The notes under the pieces: model-generated
What the model saw: the letters and a program-made list of their open reading frames with translations, nothing else
Told to the model about the DNA's origin: nothing
Database searches by the model: none
Shown: piece after piece, positions 52,033-62,776 of the stretch
How the letters are laid out: each line of letters opens with the position of its first letter
How positions within the stretch are numbered: the first letter of the stretch is position 1
DNA from: Liquorilactobacillus mali
GTDB lineage: Bacteria > Bacillota > Bacilli > Lactobacillales > Lactobacillaceae
Assembly: GCF_001437155.1 (NCBI RefSeq)
Contig: NZ_JQAR01000001.1
Location: forward strand, 62,001-126,000
Direction: 5' to 3'
Length of the DNA: 64,000 nt
Position numbers and translations under genes: made by a program

Positions 52033-52881
52033 ATGAAATTTAAATTGAATAATTTCTTTGGCAAAGAAAAAAGAATTAACCAACCTCTTACACCATGGGA
52101 ACAAGCCCAGAAAAAGAGACATAAGGGCGTTTTAAAAAGGAATAGTTTTAAAAAAAAGAGAATGGGTAACAAATTACCCAAATTAGTCAGACAAAGGAAA
52201 GCACTCTTGCACAAAAGAATGAGTATCAATTTACTCGTTTTTGGATTGATTACCTTAGCATCACTTTATTTTATCCTGCCGATCAGCAGGGTCAAAGAAG
52301 TAAATGTTTCTGGCACTGATAATGTTACACAAGAAGCAATTAAGAGAGCAAGTGGCATTAAAATAAATGACTATATGCTGCAAGTGTATCTGGGGAAAAG
52401 GCATTCTGCTAGATCGATTAAAAATAATATTAGTGAAGTTAAGAATGTTGTTTTTAACTTACATGATAGAAGAGTTAACATACGAATCTCTGAGGAAAAA
52501 ATTGTAGGGTATTTGTTAAAAAACAACAAATACTATGCCTTGAATAGTAAAGGCAATGTGTCAATTGTACAACGAACAGCACCTGAAGGAAATTTACCAG
52601 TGTTCTCAAATTTTAAAACCTCTTCTGAAACTAAGCTGTTAGCAAAGCAGATGAACAAGTTGTCTTCAAGTTTGTTGACAGGTATTTCGGAGATTGATGC
52701 AGTTCCTGCTTCTGTTAATCCAGAGCGGATCAGGGTCTATATGAATGATGGTAATGAGATTATTGCAACACTATCGACATTTGCAAGTAAGATGCAATAT
52801 TATTCACAAATTAAAGCGAAAGCAACGGGAAAAATCAGAATAGATTTTGAAGTTGGTGCATATTCAACAGAATTAAAATAA
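52033..52881 (+). CDS. divIB: Cell division protein DivIB (FtsQ homologue)
   Basis: A 282-residue bitopic membrane protein: long basic cytosolic N-terminus (about 1-68), one membrane segment (about 69-88), a POTRA domain (ISRVKEVNVSGTDNVTQEAI) and the FtsQ beta domain. It stabilises the FtsL-DivIC complex. The start is ATG at 52033 with GGAGG upstream; ATG 52021 overlaps that site. Confidence 0.92.
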   Translation: MKFKLNNFFGKEKRINQPLTPWEQAQKKRHKGVLKRNSFKKKRMGNKLPKLVRQRKALLHKRMSINLLVFGLITLASLYFILPISRVKEVNVSGTDNVTQEAIKRASGIKINDYMLQVYLGKRHSARSIKNNISEVKNVVFNLHDRRVNIRISEEKIVGYLLKNNKYYALNSKGNVSIVQRTAPEGNLPVFSNFKTSSETKLLAKQMNKLSSSLLTGISEIDAVPASVNPERIRVYMNDGNEIIATLSTFASKMQYYSQIKAKATGKIRIDFEVGAYSTELK

Positions 52882-53019
52882 AAAAATTAATAATTTGTAC
52901 AATAAAAATGTCTGAAAAGTGTATAAATGCTACGTGTTGTGGTAAAATTCTAGTTGTTAGTTTGAGTAAAATATTAGTAATGATTTTTTTATTTTATTTT
53001 TTAGAAGGGAGCTCAACCA

Positions 53020-54339
53020 ATGGATAATTCAGGAATTTATGTTGGACTTGATATTGGAACTACTTCGATTAAAGTAATCGTAGCAGAATTTGTCAAAGGA
53101 CAGCTTAATATCATTGGGGTAGGCAGTGAGCGCTCTGATGGGTTGAGCCGCGGGGTCATCGTTGATATTGACAGAGCTGTAGATGCGATTAAGGCAGCAG
53201 TTGATCAGGCAGAGCAAAAAGCAAATATTCAAATTTCCGAAGTAACAGTTGGTATACCTGCCAATCTTTTAGAAATTGTTCCATGTAATGGAATGATCGC
53301 TGTTGGTGATGGTAATGGAAATTCTAAAGAAATCGATAGTGCTGATGTCTATCATGTAACAAAGGCAGCACTTGTACAAAAACTACCACCAGAACGAGAT
53401 ATTATTGATGTCATCCCTGATGAGTTTACGGTTGACGGTTTTGACGGTATCAAAGATCCTCGTGGTATGGTCGGTGTTCGTCTTGAAATGAACGGTGTTT
53501 TATATACTGGACCAAAGACTGTTCTGCATAACACTGTTAAGTGTGTTGAGCGTGCTGGACTTGTTGTAAAGGATACAATTGTTGTACCTTTGGCACTTGC
53601 AACACAGGCACTTAGTGATGGAGAACAAGACTTTGGAGCAGTTCTAATTGATTTGGGTGGCGGTCAAACAACGGCAGCAGTCGTACATGATCACAAGTTA
53701 AAATATACATATGTTGATCAAGAAGGCGGTAAATTCGTTACTAAGGATATCTCCGTTGTTCTGAATACGTCGATTGAAAATGCCGAAAAGATTAAGCGCA
53801 ACTTTGGATATGCTGCTAGTTACTTAGCATCTAAAGATGATGTTTTCCCAGTAGAAGTAGTCGGAAAGACCGAATCTGTACAGATTAGCGGAGAATACCT
53901 GAGTGAGATTATAGAGGCACGCTTGACACAGATTTTCATGAAATTGAAAGATGTTTTAGAAGAAATCGATGCATTAAAACTTCCAGGTGGAATTATTATT
54001 ACTGGTGGCGTTTCCGCATTACCAGGTATTAAGGAATTAGCAGAAGATATTTTTGAGACAAACGTTAAATTGTTTATTCCGCAGCAAATGGGGTTACGAC
54101 ATCCTTCATTTACACAAGCAATTGGATTAGTTTCATATATGACTAAACAAAGCGAAATTGAGAAAGTTGTAAAATCTACTCTGGGAAATAGTGTTCCGGA
54201 GATTGAAAATAATACTGAAGTTGAAGCGCAGGAACAACAGTTGGATTATAACAAAAATACTGTACAGAAAAAACAAAAAATTAAAAAGAATAGTTCTTTA
54301 GAGGGAATCAAGAACTTTTTCAATACCTTTTTTGACTGA
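53020..54339 (+). CDS. ftsA: Cell division protein FtsA
   Basis: This actin-like protein tethers FtsZ to the membrane. The 439-residue protein has the phosphate loops GLDIGTTSIKVIV and IDLGGGQTTAAV, IITGGVSALPGI, and a C-terminal amphipathic anchor (SLEGIKNFFNTFFD). GAAGGGAG is the ribosome site. The 138 bases upstream are very AT-rich and may hold a promoter, but I see no clear consensus pair. Confidence 0.97.
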   Translation: MDNSGIYVGLDIGTTSIKVIVAEFVKGQLNIIGVGSERSDGLSRGVIVDIDRAVDAIKAAVDQAEQKANIQISEVTVGIPANLLEIVPCNGMIAVGDGNGNSKEIDSADVYHVTKAALVQKLPPERDIIDVIPDEFTVDGFDGIKDPRGMVGVRLEMNGVLYTGPKTVLHNTVKCVERAGLVVKDTIVVPLALATQALSDGEQDFGAVLIDLGGGQTTAAVVHDHKLKYTYVDQEGGKFVTKDISVVLNTSIENAEKIKRNFGYAASYLASKDDVFPVEVVGKTESVQISGEYLSEIIEARLTQIFMKLKDVLEEIDALKLPGGIIITGGVSALPGIKELAEDIFETNVKLFIPQQMGLRHPSFTQAIGLVSYMTKQSEIEKVVKSTLGNSVPEIENNTEVEAQEQQLDYNKNTVQKKQKIKKNSSLEGIKNFFNTFFD

Positions 54340-54360
54340 GAATAATTTGGAGGGAATGCA

Positions 54361-55608
54361 ATGGAATTTTCACTGGATGCAAATGAAAATAAAGGAGCAA
54401 CAATCAAGGTTATTGGCGTCGGCGGTGCCGGCGGAAATGCCGTGAATCGAATGATTGCTGATGATGTAAAAGGTGTTGAATTTATTGTTGCTAATACAGA
54501 TGTTCAAGCTTTAGAAAGTTCAAAAGCTGAGACAAAAATTCAACTTGGACCAAAACTTACTCGTGGATTGGGAGCAGGTTCAAACCCTGAAGTTGGTGAT
54601 AAGGCAGCTCAAGAAAGTGAAGAGGCTTTGGCCGAGGCTCTTAAGGGAGCAGATATGATTTTTGTTACTGCCGGAATGGGTGGCGGAACAGGAACTGGTG
54701 CCGCACCTATTATTGCTAAAGTTGCTAAAGAGCAAGGTGCTTTGACAGTTGGTGTTGTTACACGTCCATTTAGTTTTGAAGGTCCAAAACGTGCACGCTT
54801 TGCAGCAGAGGGCGTTGCCCAAATGAAGGAGCATGTTGATACACTGGTAATCATTGCGAATAACAGACTATTGGAAATTGTAGATAAAAAGACACCAATG
54901 ATGGAAGCTTTCAAGGAAGCTGATAATGTTTTAAGACAGGGTGTTCAAGGAATTTCAGACTTAATTACTTCTCCAGGGTATGTTAACTTGGATTTTGCTG
55001 ATGTAAAAACAGTCATGGAAAATCAAGGCTCTGCATTGATGGGAATCGGGTCAGCAAATGGTGAAAATAGAACGGCTGATGCAACTAAGAAAGCAATTTC
55101 TTCGCCATTGTTAGAGGTTTCAATTGATGGAGCTGAACAGGTATTGCTTAATATTACTGGTGGTCCGGATTTGAGCCTCTTCGAAGCACAGGATGCTTCA
55201 GATATTGTTGCTCAAGCTGCAACGAGTGATGTTAACATTATTTTCGGTACATCGATTAATGAGGATCTTGAAGATACTGTGGTTGTGACTGTCATTGCGA
55301 CTGGGATTGACAAGAAGAAACAAGACAGCAGAAGATCTAGAGCAATTCAGGATAATCATAATAATATCCGCAAAAATGATATTGGTGAAGCTACAAGGGA
55401 AATTGAGAATAATGATCCGCTTAAAGATTGGGATTTACGTCGTGAAACTTCAGAAGAACGTCCAGTCTCTGATACAAAATCAAATGAATTTAGGAATGTT
55501 GAAAAGAAAAAATTTGATATATTTAAGATGGATACTGAAAAAGAAAAAGATGATAATGATGAGGATGGTTTAAACACACCTCCATTTTTCCGTCATCGCC
55601 GCAAATAA
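54361..55608 (+). CDS. ftsZ: Cell division protein FtsZ
   Basis: This tubulin-like GTPase forms the division ring. The 415-residue protein has [13 protein letters not shown], the tubulin signature GGGTGTG at 107-113, and the T7 loop [11 protein letters not shown]. After the GTPase core comes a long charged linker (about 320-402) and the conserved C-terminal peptide [11 protein letters not shown] that binds FtsA and SepF. GGAGGG is the ribosome site. Confidence 0.98.
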   Translation: MEFSLDANENKGATIKVIGVGGAGGNAVNRMIADDVKGVEFIVANTDVQALESSKAETKIQLGPKLTRGLGAGSNPEVGDKAAQESEEALAEALKGADMIFVTAGMGGGTGTGAAPIIAKVAKEQGALTVGVVTRPFSFEGPKRARFAAEGVAQMKEHVDTLVIIANNRLLEIVDKKTPMMEAFKEADNVLRQGVQGISDLITSPGYVNLDFADVKTVMENQGSALMGIGSANGENRTADATKKAISSPLLEVSIDGAEQVLLNITGGPDLSLFEAQDASDIVAQAATSDVNIIFGTSINEDLEDTVVVTVIATGIDKKKQDSRRSRAIQDNHNNIRKNDIGEATREIENNDPLKDWDLRRETSEERPVSDTKSNEFRNVEKKKFDIFKMDTEKEKDDNDEDGLNTPPFFRHRRK

Positions 55609-55644
55609 CAGTTAGGATGCAATTATGATTAGGAGGTGAAAGGA

Positions 55645-56067
55645 ATGGCTTTAGGAGCAAAATTTGGCAAGTTTTTTGGAATATCTGAGGATCAATTTGA
55701 TGAAGATGAGGATTATCAATATGAGGAACAGCAAGCTTCACAAGTTGATACGAATAAAAAGGTTGTTTCACTTGATGGAAAGAGGCGAACGATGTCTGAA
55801 AAGAAGATTGCACTTTTTGAACCAAGAGTTTATTCTGATGTCAAGGCTATAGCCACTCGTTTACTGAGTGATCAAGCTGCTGTTGTAAATTTTCAACGCA
55901 TGGATGAGCAGCAGTCCAAAAGAATTGTTGACTTTTTAACCGGTACTATTTTTGCAATCAACGGTGAGATTCAAAGAGTTGGAGATCAGATTTTCCTTTG
56001 TACACCGGCAGGCTTTGTTGTTGAAGGAAACGTTACGTCAGAGTTTACAGATTCGGATTTCAATTAA
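55645..56067 (+). CDS. sepF: Cell division protein SepF
   Basis: SepF polymerises, binds FtsZ and bends to the membrane. The 140-residue protein has an N-terminal amphipathic helix (GAKFGKFFGI), an acidic linker and the SepF core (LFEPRVYSDVKAIATRLLSD, VVNFQRMDEQQSKRIVDFL). The start is ATG at 55645 after AGGAGGTGA; ATG 55636 overlaps that site. Confidence 0.95.
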   Translation: MALGAKFGKFFGISEDQFDEDEDYQYEEQQASQVDTNKKVVSLDGKRRTMSEKKIALFEPRVYSDVKAIATRLLSDQAAVVNFQRMDEQQSKRIVDFLTGTIFAINGEIQRVGDQIFLCTPAGFVVEGNVTSEFTDSDFN

Positions 56068-56088
56068 TTCAAGGAGTTATGTGTATAT

Positions 56089-56367
56089 ATGATTTTAATA
56101 ATTATCAATCGCCTTTTTGAACTGTATTCATTCGCGATTATAGTGTACGTTTTGATGAGTTGGTTTCCTACAGCTCAAGGCTCAAAGTTAGCTGAGATCT
56201 TGGGCAAAATATGTGAGCCGTACCTATCATTTTTCGATAGATTCGTGCCCTTGATTGGTGGAATCAGTTTTGCTCCGATAGTTGCTTTGGTTGCACTTCG
56301 TTTTATTCAGAGTGGCTTTAATTTTGTGTTTAGTTCGATTTTTGGATTCTTAGTGATTTTGGTGTGA
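56089..56367 (+). CDS. ylmG: YggT family membrane protein (YlmG)
   Basis: A 92-residue protein with two membrane segments separated by the conserved loop SWFPTAQG ... CEPYLSFFDRFVP. The family lies between sepF and ylmH in Gram-positives and affects membrane organisation or division; its mechanism is unknown. AAGGAG is the ribosome site, 11 to 12 bases before the ATG. Confidence 0.92.
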   Translation: MILIIINRLFELYSFAIIVYVLMSWFPTAQGSKLAEILGKICEPYLSFFDRFVPLIGGISFAPIVALVALRFIQSGFNFVFSSIFGFLVILV

Positions 56368-56376
56368 CTACTCAGC

Positions 56377-57162
56377 ATGGATAAACAAACGATATATCAA
56401 CATTTTAGAAGTGACGAGTCAGCGATTATTGATGAACTTAGTAGTTTGATGGCGCAGGCAGCAACGGAATATCGGCCCATATTGACTGAGTTTTTAAATC
56501 CGCGTGAGGTGTATATTGCACAAACACTTTTGAATACTGAATCTGATTTAAAAATGAAAACTGATGGTTTGTTACAAGGAGCAGAGCGGCAAAGAGTCCT
56601 GTTTTATCCGGAATATTATGAGCCAAGCGAGGCGGATTTCGAACTTTCACTAATTTGGATAAAATATCCTACAAAGTTTGCGACGCTTAAGCATAGCCAG
56701 ATTTTAGGTGCATTAACCCACATTGGACTTAGACGTAATTTGATTGGTGATATTGTAACTGATGATGAACGATGGCAATTTATTACCGCGGCTAACATGG
56801 TCAATTTCTTGAAGATTCAAGTTGAGACTGTCGGTAGAGTAAAGGTTCATCTTGAAGAAGTGGATAAATCTGAGATAGTATCTCCCATTGATGAATGGCA
56901 AGGGCTTCAAGTAACAGTCAGTTCACTAAGATTGGATACTTTGATTGCAGGGGTTTATAATCTATCTAGGAAGCATGTTAAGGACTTGCTGAACGCAGGT
57001 AAGGTGGTCCTTAATTGGATGGACATTGAGAAACCTGATGTTGAAGTAGCAGAACATGATATTGTTTCTGTGCGCGGTTATGGACGATTCAGATTGAAGG
57101 CTCTTCAAGGTGTGTCAAAAAAAGGAAAAATCCGCGTAGAATTAGATGTCTTAAAAAAATAA
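56377..57162 (+). CDS. ylmH: RNA-binding S4 domain protein YlmH
   Basis: A 261-residue protein: an N-terminal YlmH domain (about 1-165, GALTHIGLRRNLIGDI) and a C-terminal S4 RNA-binding domain (LRLDTLIAGVYNLSRKHVKD, NAGKVVLNW). YlmH binds ribosomes and has been tied to rescue of stalled translation in Bacillus. It follows ylmG by 9 bases without a strong ribosome site of its own. Confidence 0.93.
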   Translation: MDKQTIYQHFRSDESAIIDELSSLMAQAATEYRPILTEFLNPREVYIAQTLLNTESDLKMKTDGLLQGAERQRVLFYPEYYEPSEADFELSLIWIKYPTKFATLKHSQILGALTHIGLRRNLIGDIVTDDERWQFITAANMVNFLKIQVETVGRVKVHLEEVDKSEIVSPIDEWQGLQVTVSSLRLDTLIAGVYNLSRKHVKDLLNAGKVVLNWMDIEKPDVEVAEHDIVSVRGYGRFRLKALQGVSKKGKIRVELDVLKK

Positions 57163-57186
57163 TACATACATGGAGGTGTTGGGGAT

Positions 57187-57900
57187 ATGACTTTGACCCC
57201 ACTAGATATTCATAACAAAGAGTTTCGTGTTAAGTTGCGTGGTTACGATCAAGACGAAGTAAATGATTTTTTGGATCAAATTATTAAAGACTATGAGTTG
57301 AACATCAAGGAAAATGAACGATTAACTGATGGTTTGAAGCAAAATGAAGAAAAGTTGAAATACTTTAATGATTTAAAAGATTCTCTTAATCAGTCGATTA
57401 TCGTTGCACAGGAGGCGGCTGATAAAGTCAAGGCAAATTCTCAACGCGAAGCGGAAATCATTAATCATGAGGCACAAAAACAGGCTAAGGATATTGTGGA
57501 CGAAGCAAATGAGAAGGCAAGAAAGATTGTCGAAGATGCATCTCAAAAGGCAAAAAGATTAATATTTGAGACTGATGATTTGAAGAAACAAGCACGAATT
57601 TTCAGACAAAAGTTGCAAGTTATGATGGAGTCTCAGCTTGAGGTCGTTAAAGGCAGTGAGTGGGATGAGATTTTGCGTCAAGGCGATACAAGCAGTTATG
57701 AAGAAATTCAAGAAGCAATTAGAAGAGATTCTGAACTTGACAAAGCTGCTGCTAAAGAAGTACAATCATTTTCAAATATTGATGTTGAAGATGAAGATAC
57801 TGCTGATGAAAAGAGTGAGAAGAAGGCAGTAGTCATTTTCCCAGAAGATGATGAAGGTCAGCATTTTGATGAGAAGTCATCTTCTGAAGATATTAAGTAA
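57187..57900 (+). CDS. divIVA: Cell division initiation protein DivIVA
   Basis: A coiled-coil protein that binds curved membranes at poles and septa. The 237-residue protein has the N-terminal lipid-binding domain (LDIHNKEFRVKLRGYDQDEV), a long coiled coil (about 60-165) and an acidic C-terminal tail rich in Asp, Glu and Lys. It closes the dcw cluster. The ribosome site GGAGG lies a little over 10 bases upstream. Confidence 0.95.
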   Translation: MTLTPLDIHNKEFRVKLRGYDQDEVNDFLDQIIKDYELNIKENERLTDGLKQNEEKLKYFNDLKDSLNQSIIVAQEAADKVKANSQREAEIINHEAQKQAKDIVDEANEKARKIVEDASQKAKRLIFETDDLKKQARIFRQKLQVMMESQLEVVKGSEWDEILRQGDTSSYEEIQEAIRRDSELDKAAAKEVQSFSNIDVEDEDTADEKSEKKAVVIFPEDDEGQHFDEKSSSEDIK

Positions 57901-57904
57901 TAAA

Positions 57905-58134
57905 AAGAATACGAACAGCGAGGTTCCTGAGATAGCGAGTCAATGTATGGTGAAAGTTTGACATTCAATTCTTCGATGTTTATCATCTTTTTACTGGTAG
58001 ACTGAATTTTGTAGTAAGTTTATCCGGTTGGCAATCGTTAATTAGCTGTTTAAGAGAGAAAAATACATCTGTGTTTTTCTAAATTGGGTGGTACCGCGAA
58101 AGATTTTCGTCCCTTGGGATGAGGTCTTTTTTTT
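57905..58134 (+). promoter_or_regulatory. T-box leader of ileS (isoleucine)
   Basis: The T-box sequence GGGTGGTACCGCG is at 58086-58098. A stem I distal loop GGTGAAAG is flanked by GTCAA and TTGAC arms (57938-57961). Two ATC triplets at 57982-57987 fit an Ile specifier. The terminator arm pair around CGTCCC/GGGATG ends in eight T (58127-58134). Uncharged tRNA-Ile should favour the antiterminator and raise ileS expression. Confidence 0.92.
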
Positions 58135-58168
58135 GTTTAAAATAATAATTTAATAAGGAGAGATACCG

Positions 58169-60967
58169 ATGAGAATTAAAGAAACACTGAATCTAGGCAA
58201 AACCAAGTTTCCAATGCGAGGCAACTTGCCTGTGCGGGAACTCGAACGACAAAATGTGTGGGAAGAAAATAAGGTTTATGAAAAAAGGCAAAAGTTGAAT
58301 GAGGGTAAACCGACTTTTGTATTACATGATGGACCTCCATATGCAAACGGAAATATTCATATGGGTCATGCAATGAATAAAATTTCAAAAGACTTCATTG
58401 TTCGTTCTAAATCAATGATGGGATTCAGATCTCCTTATGTCCCTGGTTGGGATACTCATGGACTTCCAATTGAGCAACAGTTGAAAAAGGCTGGAGTTGA
58501 TCGTAAGTCAATGTCTGTTGCTGAATTTCGTGAAGAATGTCGGAAATATGCACTCAAACAGGTGGACAAACAGCGTAAAGATTTCAAACGTCTTGGGGTT
58601 GCTGGTGAATGGGACAACCCTTATGTGACACTTGATCCAACTTTTGAAGCACAAGAAGTTCGCGTCTTTGGTAAGATGGCAGAGCGTGGTTTGATTTATA
58701 AAGGTAAGAAACCTGTATTTTGGTCATGGTCATCAGAATCTGCTTTGGCTGAAGCTGAAGTTGAATATCATGATGTCACATCTCCATCTGCTTTTTATGG
58801 AGAACATGTTATTGATGGCAAAGGTGTATTAGATGATGACACGTACATGGTTGTATGGACGACAACTCCATGGACAATTCCTGGTTCTGAAGGTATTACT
58901 GTAGATAAGGATTTTGATTATTCTGTTGTGCAGCCGGCTGGTGACAAGCGTAAATTTGTAATTGCTACAGATCTTGTCGAAGTTAATGCAGAACGTTTTG
59001 GGTGGGAAAAGTTTGAAACGTTGAAGACCGTTAAAGGTTCAGAGTTGGAATATGTATTGACAGAGCATCCTTTTAATCCGGAGCGCAAGTTAGTTACAAT
59101 GCTTGGCGATTTCGTAACATTGGATTCAGGTACTGGACTTGTTCATACTGCTCCTGGGTTTGGTGAAGATGACTTTAATGTCGGAATGCAATATAACCTT
59201 GATATTTTTGTTCCAGTTGATGATAAAGGCTACTTAACAGCAGAGGCCGGCAAAGATTTTGAGGGTGTCTTTTATGAAGATGCAAATCAAATTTCATTAG
59301 ACAAATTAAAGGCTGCCGGTCTTCTTCTCAAGTATATGCCACTTGAACATAGCTATCCATTTGACTGGCGTACAAAGAAGCCAATTATCTTTAGAGCTAC
59401 ACCACAATGGTTTGCATCAGTTGATAAGATTCGTTCCGAGATCCTTGCTGCAATTGACGATGTGCAGTTCTTCCCAGATTGGGGACAAAAGCGTCTTTAT
59501 AACATGATCCGTGATCGTGGAGATTGGGTAATTTCAAGACAGCGTGTTTGGGGTGTTCCACTTCCAATCTTCTACGGCGAAGATGGTGAAGCAATCATCA
59601 CTAAGGAAACAGTTGAACATGTTGCTGATTTATTTGAGAAGAATGGTTCAAATATCTGGTTCCAAAAAGAAGCAAAGGAATTATTACCTGAAGGATTTAC
59701 AAGTGAACATTCACCAAATGGTATATTTACTAAGGAAACAGATATTATGGATGTCTGGTTTGATTCAGGTTCCTCACATCAAGGTGTCCTGGCAGCACGC
59801 GAAAACTTGAAATACCCAAGTGATATGTATCTAGAGGGATCCGATCAGTATCGTGGCTGGTTTAACTCTAGCCTGATTACAAGTGTGGCTGTTTCTGGTA
59901 AGGCACCATACAAACAAGTTCTTTCACAAGGCTTTACACTTGATGGTGAGGGTCGCAAGATGAGTAAGTCCCTCGGTAATACAATTGTTCCTGAAAAGGT
60001 AATCAAACAAATGGGTGCCGAAATTATTCGTCTATGGGTTCTAAGTGTTGATACATCTGCCGATGTTCGTGTTTCAATGGATAGTTTTAAACAGATTTCT
60101 GAGTCTTATCGTAAAATTAGAAATACAGTTCGTTTCTTGTTAGCTAATACAACTGACTTTGATCCAGCTAAAAATACGGTTGCATTTGATGATATGGAAG
60201 CACTTGATCAATATATGGAAATTAGGATTAATAAGTTTACCAAAGAAGTTCTGGATGCCTATGCAACATATAGTTTCATGGATATCTACAAAAAACTGAT
60301 TAACTTTGTTACTGTTGATCTTTCCGCATTTTACTTGGATATTGCAAAAGATGTTGTTTATATCGAAAGTGCAGACAGTCGTAAGCGACGTTCAATGCAA
60401 ACTGTTCTATATGATGTTGCCGTTCGTTTGACAAAGCTGTTAACACCTGTTTTGCCTCATACAACAGAGGAAATTTGGGGATACTTGAAGGAGCCTGAAG
60501 AGTTTGCACAGTTGGCTGAAATGCCTGCAGTAAATCATTACAACAACGAACTTGAAACAAGCAAGAATTTTGCAGATTTTATGGATATTCGTTCAGAAGT
60601 ATTCAAAGCGTTGGAGAAAGCACGCAATGAGAAATTAATAGGTAAGTCTTTTGAAGCACAGGTTGTATTGTATGCATCAGACAATGTTATTCAATTGTTA
60701 GAGAAGCTTCACACTGATGTTCGTCAAGCCTTGATTGTTTCTGCATTGGAGGTCAAGTCCTTAAGCGATGCACCTGCAGAGGCAGAAAAATATACCGATG
60801 AATTATCAATTGTCGTTAGACATGCTAAAGGAGAGGTTTGCCCACGCTGCCGCATGATTAAGGAAGATGTTGGATCTGATAAAGACTTCCCAACACTTTG
60901 TGCAAGCTGTGCAGCAATTGTCAAAGCAGTTTTTCCAGAAGCAGTAACTGCTGGATTAGAGGAGTAA
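58169..60967 (+). CDS. ileS: Isoleucyl-tRNA synthetase
   Basis: This class I synthetase charges tRNA-Ile. The 932-residue protein has the HMGH motif (64-67) in [11 protein letters not shown], the editing domain ([12 protein letters not shown]), KMSKS at 597-601, the anticodon-binding domain and a C-terminal zinc cluster with CPRC (891-894) and CASC near 912-915. AAGGAG is the ribosome site. The length and bacterial-type editing domain are normal for IleS1. Confidence 0.98.
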   Translation: MRIKETLNLGKTKFPMRGNLPVRELERQNVWEENKVYEKRQKLNEGKPTFVLHDGPPYANGNIHMGHAMNKISKDFIVRSKSMMGFRSPYVPGWDTHGLPIEQQLKKAGVDRKSMSVAEFREECRKYALKQVDKQRKDFKRLGVAGEWDNPYVTLDPTFEAQEVRVFGKMAERGLIYKGKKPVFWSWSSESALAEAEVEYHDVTSPSAFYGEHVIDGKGVLDDDTYMVVWTTTPWTIPGSEGITVDKDFDYSVVQPAGDKRKFVIATDLVEVNAERFGWEKFETLKTVKGSELEYVLTEHPFNPERKLVTMLGDFVTLDSGTGLVHTAPGFGEDDFNVGMQYNLDIFVPVDDKGYLTAEAGKDFEGVFYEDANQISLDKLKAAGLLLKYMPLEHSYPFDWRTKKPIIFRATPQWFASVDKIRSEILAAIDDVQFFPDWGQKRLYNMIRDRGDWVISRQRVWGVPLPIFYGEDGEAIITKETVEHVADLFEKNGSNIWFQKEAKELLPEGFTSEHSPNGIFTKETDIMDVWFDSGSSHQGVLAARENLKYPSDMYLEGSDQYRGWFNSSLITSVAVSGKAPYKQVLSQGFTLDGEGRKMSKSLGNTIVPEKVIKQMGAEIIRLWVLSVDTSADVRVSMDSFKQISESYRKIRNTVRFLLANTTDFDPAKNTVAFDDMEALDQYMEIRINKFTKEVLDAYATYSFMDIYKKLINFVTVDLSAFYLDIAKDVVYIESADSRKRRSMQTVLYDVAVRLTKLLTPVLPHTTEEIWGYLKEPEEFAQLAEMPAVNHYNNELETSKNFADFMDIRSEVFKALEKARNEKLIGKSFEAQVVLYASDNVIQLLEKLHTDVRQALIVSALEVKSLSDAPAEAEKYTDELSIVVRHAKGEVCPRCRMIKEDVGSDKDFPTLCASCAAIVKAVFPEAVTAGLEE

Positions 60968-61244
60968 AGTGGTTTTATCGTTACTGTGTGAAACTATGTG
61001 AGAATTTATTAATACTAGGTCAGCAAAATCTTGACTTATGAAACGTGTTATATTAATTGATGAAGGAAACTGGGGCAAAATTTTAATTTTTGACTCAGTT
61101 TCTTTTTTAGGTACAGCTTAACCATAAAAGGGTAAGTTATAAAAAATAAATAAAGTTTGAATAATTGCAGGATAGAAGACTAAATTGAATAAATTCTGCT
61201 ATTATAGTTGTAAGATATTGTTAAACCAGTAGGAGGTCATTCTG
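60968..61244. other. Intergenic region between ileS and dapF
   Basis: The 277-base AT-rich spacer holds a terminator-like hairpin (61066-61107) and the dapF leader. A TTGACTTATG at 61031-61040 resembles the hairpin arm at 26362. No clear promoter pair for dapF was found; TATAGT near 61200 has no matching -35. Confidence 0.45.
61066..61107 (+). terminator. Terminator of ileS
   Basis: GAAACTGGGGCAAAA pairs with TTTTGACTCAGTTTC (mismatches) and is followed by a T run. It resembles the hairpins at 26207 and 40884. Confidence 0.8.
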
Positions 61245-62222
61245 ATGAAGATGATTAAAGTTCACGGTTCGGGAAATGATTTTTTTATTTTAGATGAAAA
61301 ACAGGTAGATAAGAATTTATCTGAAGAAGAGCTCAAGCAATTGGCTAGACACGTATGTGATCGCAAGACTGGGCTGCACGGTGGCTCTGATGGAATACTT
61401 TACGTTACGGGTGGGCATGATGATTCTGTGGTTGGTAAAATGAGAGTTATTAATGCTGATGGTAGCGAGGCAAGTATGTGTGGTAATGGGATTCGTACAG
61501 TTGCAAGATATTTAAGTGAACAAAAAAATTTGACGGATTTTAAGATTGAGACAATGTACGCAGATCTTGAAGTGAAAAAAGCAAAAGACTTTGCTCCAAA
61601 TGTTACAGCATTTGATGCAGAAATATCACCGGTCAGTTTTGCTGCCAGTGATTTGAAAATGCATATTGACGGTAAAGAAAAGTTATTTAATGAGGTAGTA
61701 CCGGAACTGTCTAAAACTTTGAAATTTTCAGCTGTAGCAGTTCCTAATCCTCATCTGATCACTTTCGTTGATCATGACGAATTAGTGGGTCCTGAATTGG
61801 GGAGAATCGCAACTTATTTGAATAATGGTAAGAACCCAATTTTTCCTGACGGTGTTAATGTCAGTTTTGTTGAAGTCCTCGCAGATAACAATATTTTTGT
61901 TAGAACTTTTGAAAGAGGTGTCGGCTTCACAAACGCTTGTGGAACTGCAATGTCGGCTTCTTCATTGATATATTCGTTACTTTATGCATCACACACAAAT
62001 TTGGAAGATTTAATAACGGTGCGCAATCCTGGAGGAATGGTCAATACAAAGGTTCATCAAAGAGAAGATGGTTCATACTGGATGTCTCTAATTGGTAATG
62101 CAACATTTGTTGCAAAGGTTGAATTATCGCAAGAACGGGCATTAATAGGTGATTTTACTGATGCTAAGTGGATTGCAACAACTGAACAAGCTGCATATGA
62201 GAATTTTGTAGGGAGCCTATAA
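61245..62222 (+). CDS. dapF: Diaminopimelate epimerase
   Basis: DapF converts LL-DAP to meso-DAP for peptidoglycan and lysine. The 325-residue protein has both catalytic cysteines: Cys79 in MCGNGIRTVARY and Cys232 in NACGTAMSA. GSGNDFFI and EASMCGNG also match. It is longer than the E. coli enzyme, as is common in Firmicutes. It agrees with the DAP-type MurE at 47069. AGGAGG is the ribosome site. Confidence 0.96.
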   Translation: MKMIKVHGSGNDFFILDEKQVDKNLSEEELKQLARHVCDRKTGLHGGSDGILYVTGGHDDSVVGKMRVINADGSEASMCGNGIRTVARYLSEQKNLTDFKIETMYADLEVKKAKDFAPNVTAFDAEISPVSFAASDLKMHIDGKEKLFNEVVPELSKTLKFSAVAVPNPHLITFVDHDELVGPELGRIATYLNNGKNPIFPDGVNVSFVEVLADNNIFVRTFERGVGFTNACGTAMSASSLIYSLLYASHTNLEDLITVRNPGGMVNTKVHQREDGSYWMSLIGNATFVAKVELSQERALIGDFTDAKWIATTEQAAYENFVGSL

Positions 62223-62223
62223 T

Positions 62224-62775
62224 ATGAAATACGAAGAAGAAGTAATTAGTTCCAAAGAAGTGTATCGAGGTAAAATCATTAGGGTCGAAGAAGAACAGGT
62301 CAAGCTGCCAAATGGTGAAAAGGCTAAAAGAGAAATTGTACGCCACCATGGGGCTGTTGCTATTATTTGTGTAACAGCAGAAAATAAGATGATATTTGTT
62401 AAGCAATGGCGTGAACCTATGCAACGTGTTACTTTGGAGATTCCTGCAGGTAAGATTGAAGTAAATGAAACAGATCCTAAAAGAACCGCTATTCGGGAAC
62501 TCAATGAAGAGGTTAGACTGCACCCTGAAAGTTTGGAGTTGATTGCGGATTTCTATACATCACCAGGTTTTGCAGATGAAAGAATGCTGATGTATTTAGC
62601 TCATAATTTAGAACCAGTTTCTGAAGAGTTACCGCAAGATGCAGATGAATTTCTCAATACTGTAGAATTGACACTTGAAGAAGCAAAAGAGAAGATTAAG
62701 TCTGGACTAATCTGTGATAGCAAAACAATTATGGCTGTCTGGAAATGGGAGCTGCTTGAATTAAGGAGAAGTTAA
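62224..62775 (+). CDS. nudF: Nudix hydrolase, ADP-ribose pyrophosphatase type
   Basis: A 183-residue protein, predicted to hydrolyse ADP-ribose to AMP and ribose 5-phosphate. The Nudix box at residues 76-98 keeps G76, E82 and RELNEE (91-96), but has eight residues instead of seven between E82 and the RE pair, and the usual final G is Arg. The VTLEIPAGKIE and YTSPGFADERML context is that of NudF. It starts 1 base after dapF and is coupled to it. Confidence 0.88.
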   Translation: MKYEEEVISSKEVYRGKIIRVEEEQVKLPNGEKAKREIVRHHGAVAIICVTAENKMIFVKQWREPMQRVTLEIPAGKIEVNETDPKRTAIRELNEEVRLHPESLELIADFYTSPGFADERMLMYLAHNLEPVSEELPQDADEFLNTVELTLEEAKEKIKSGLICDSKTIMAVWKWELLELRRS

Positions 62776-62776
62776 T

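Noticed and set aside
52882-53019. Internal promoter of ftsA-ftsZ
   Set aside because: Several TATAAA- or TAAAAT-like sequences occur, but none has a matching -35 at 16-18 bases, so no site was annotated.
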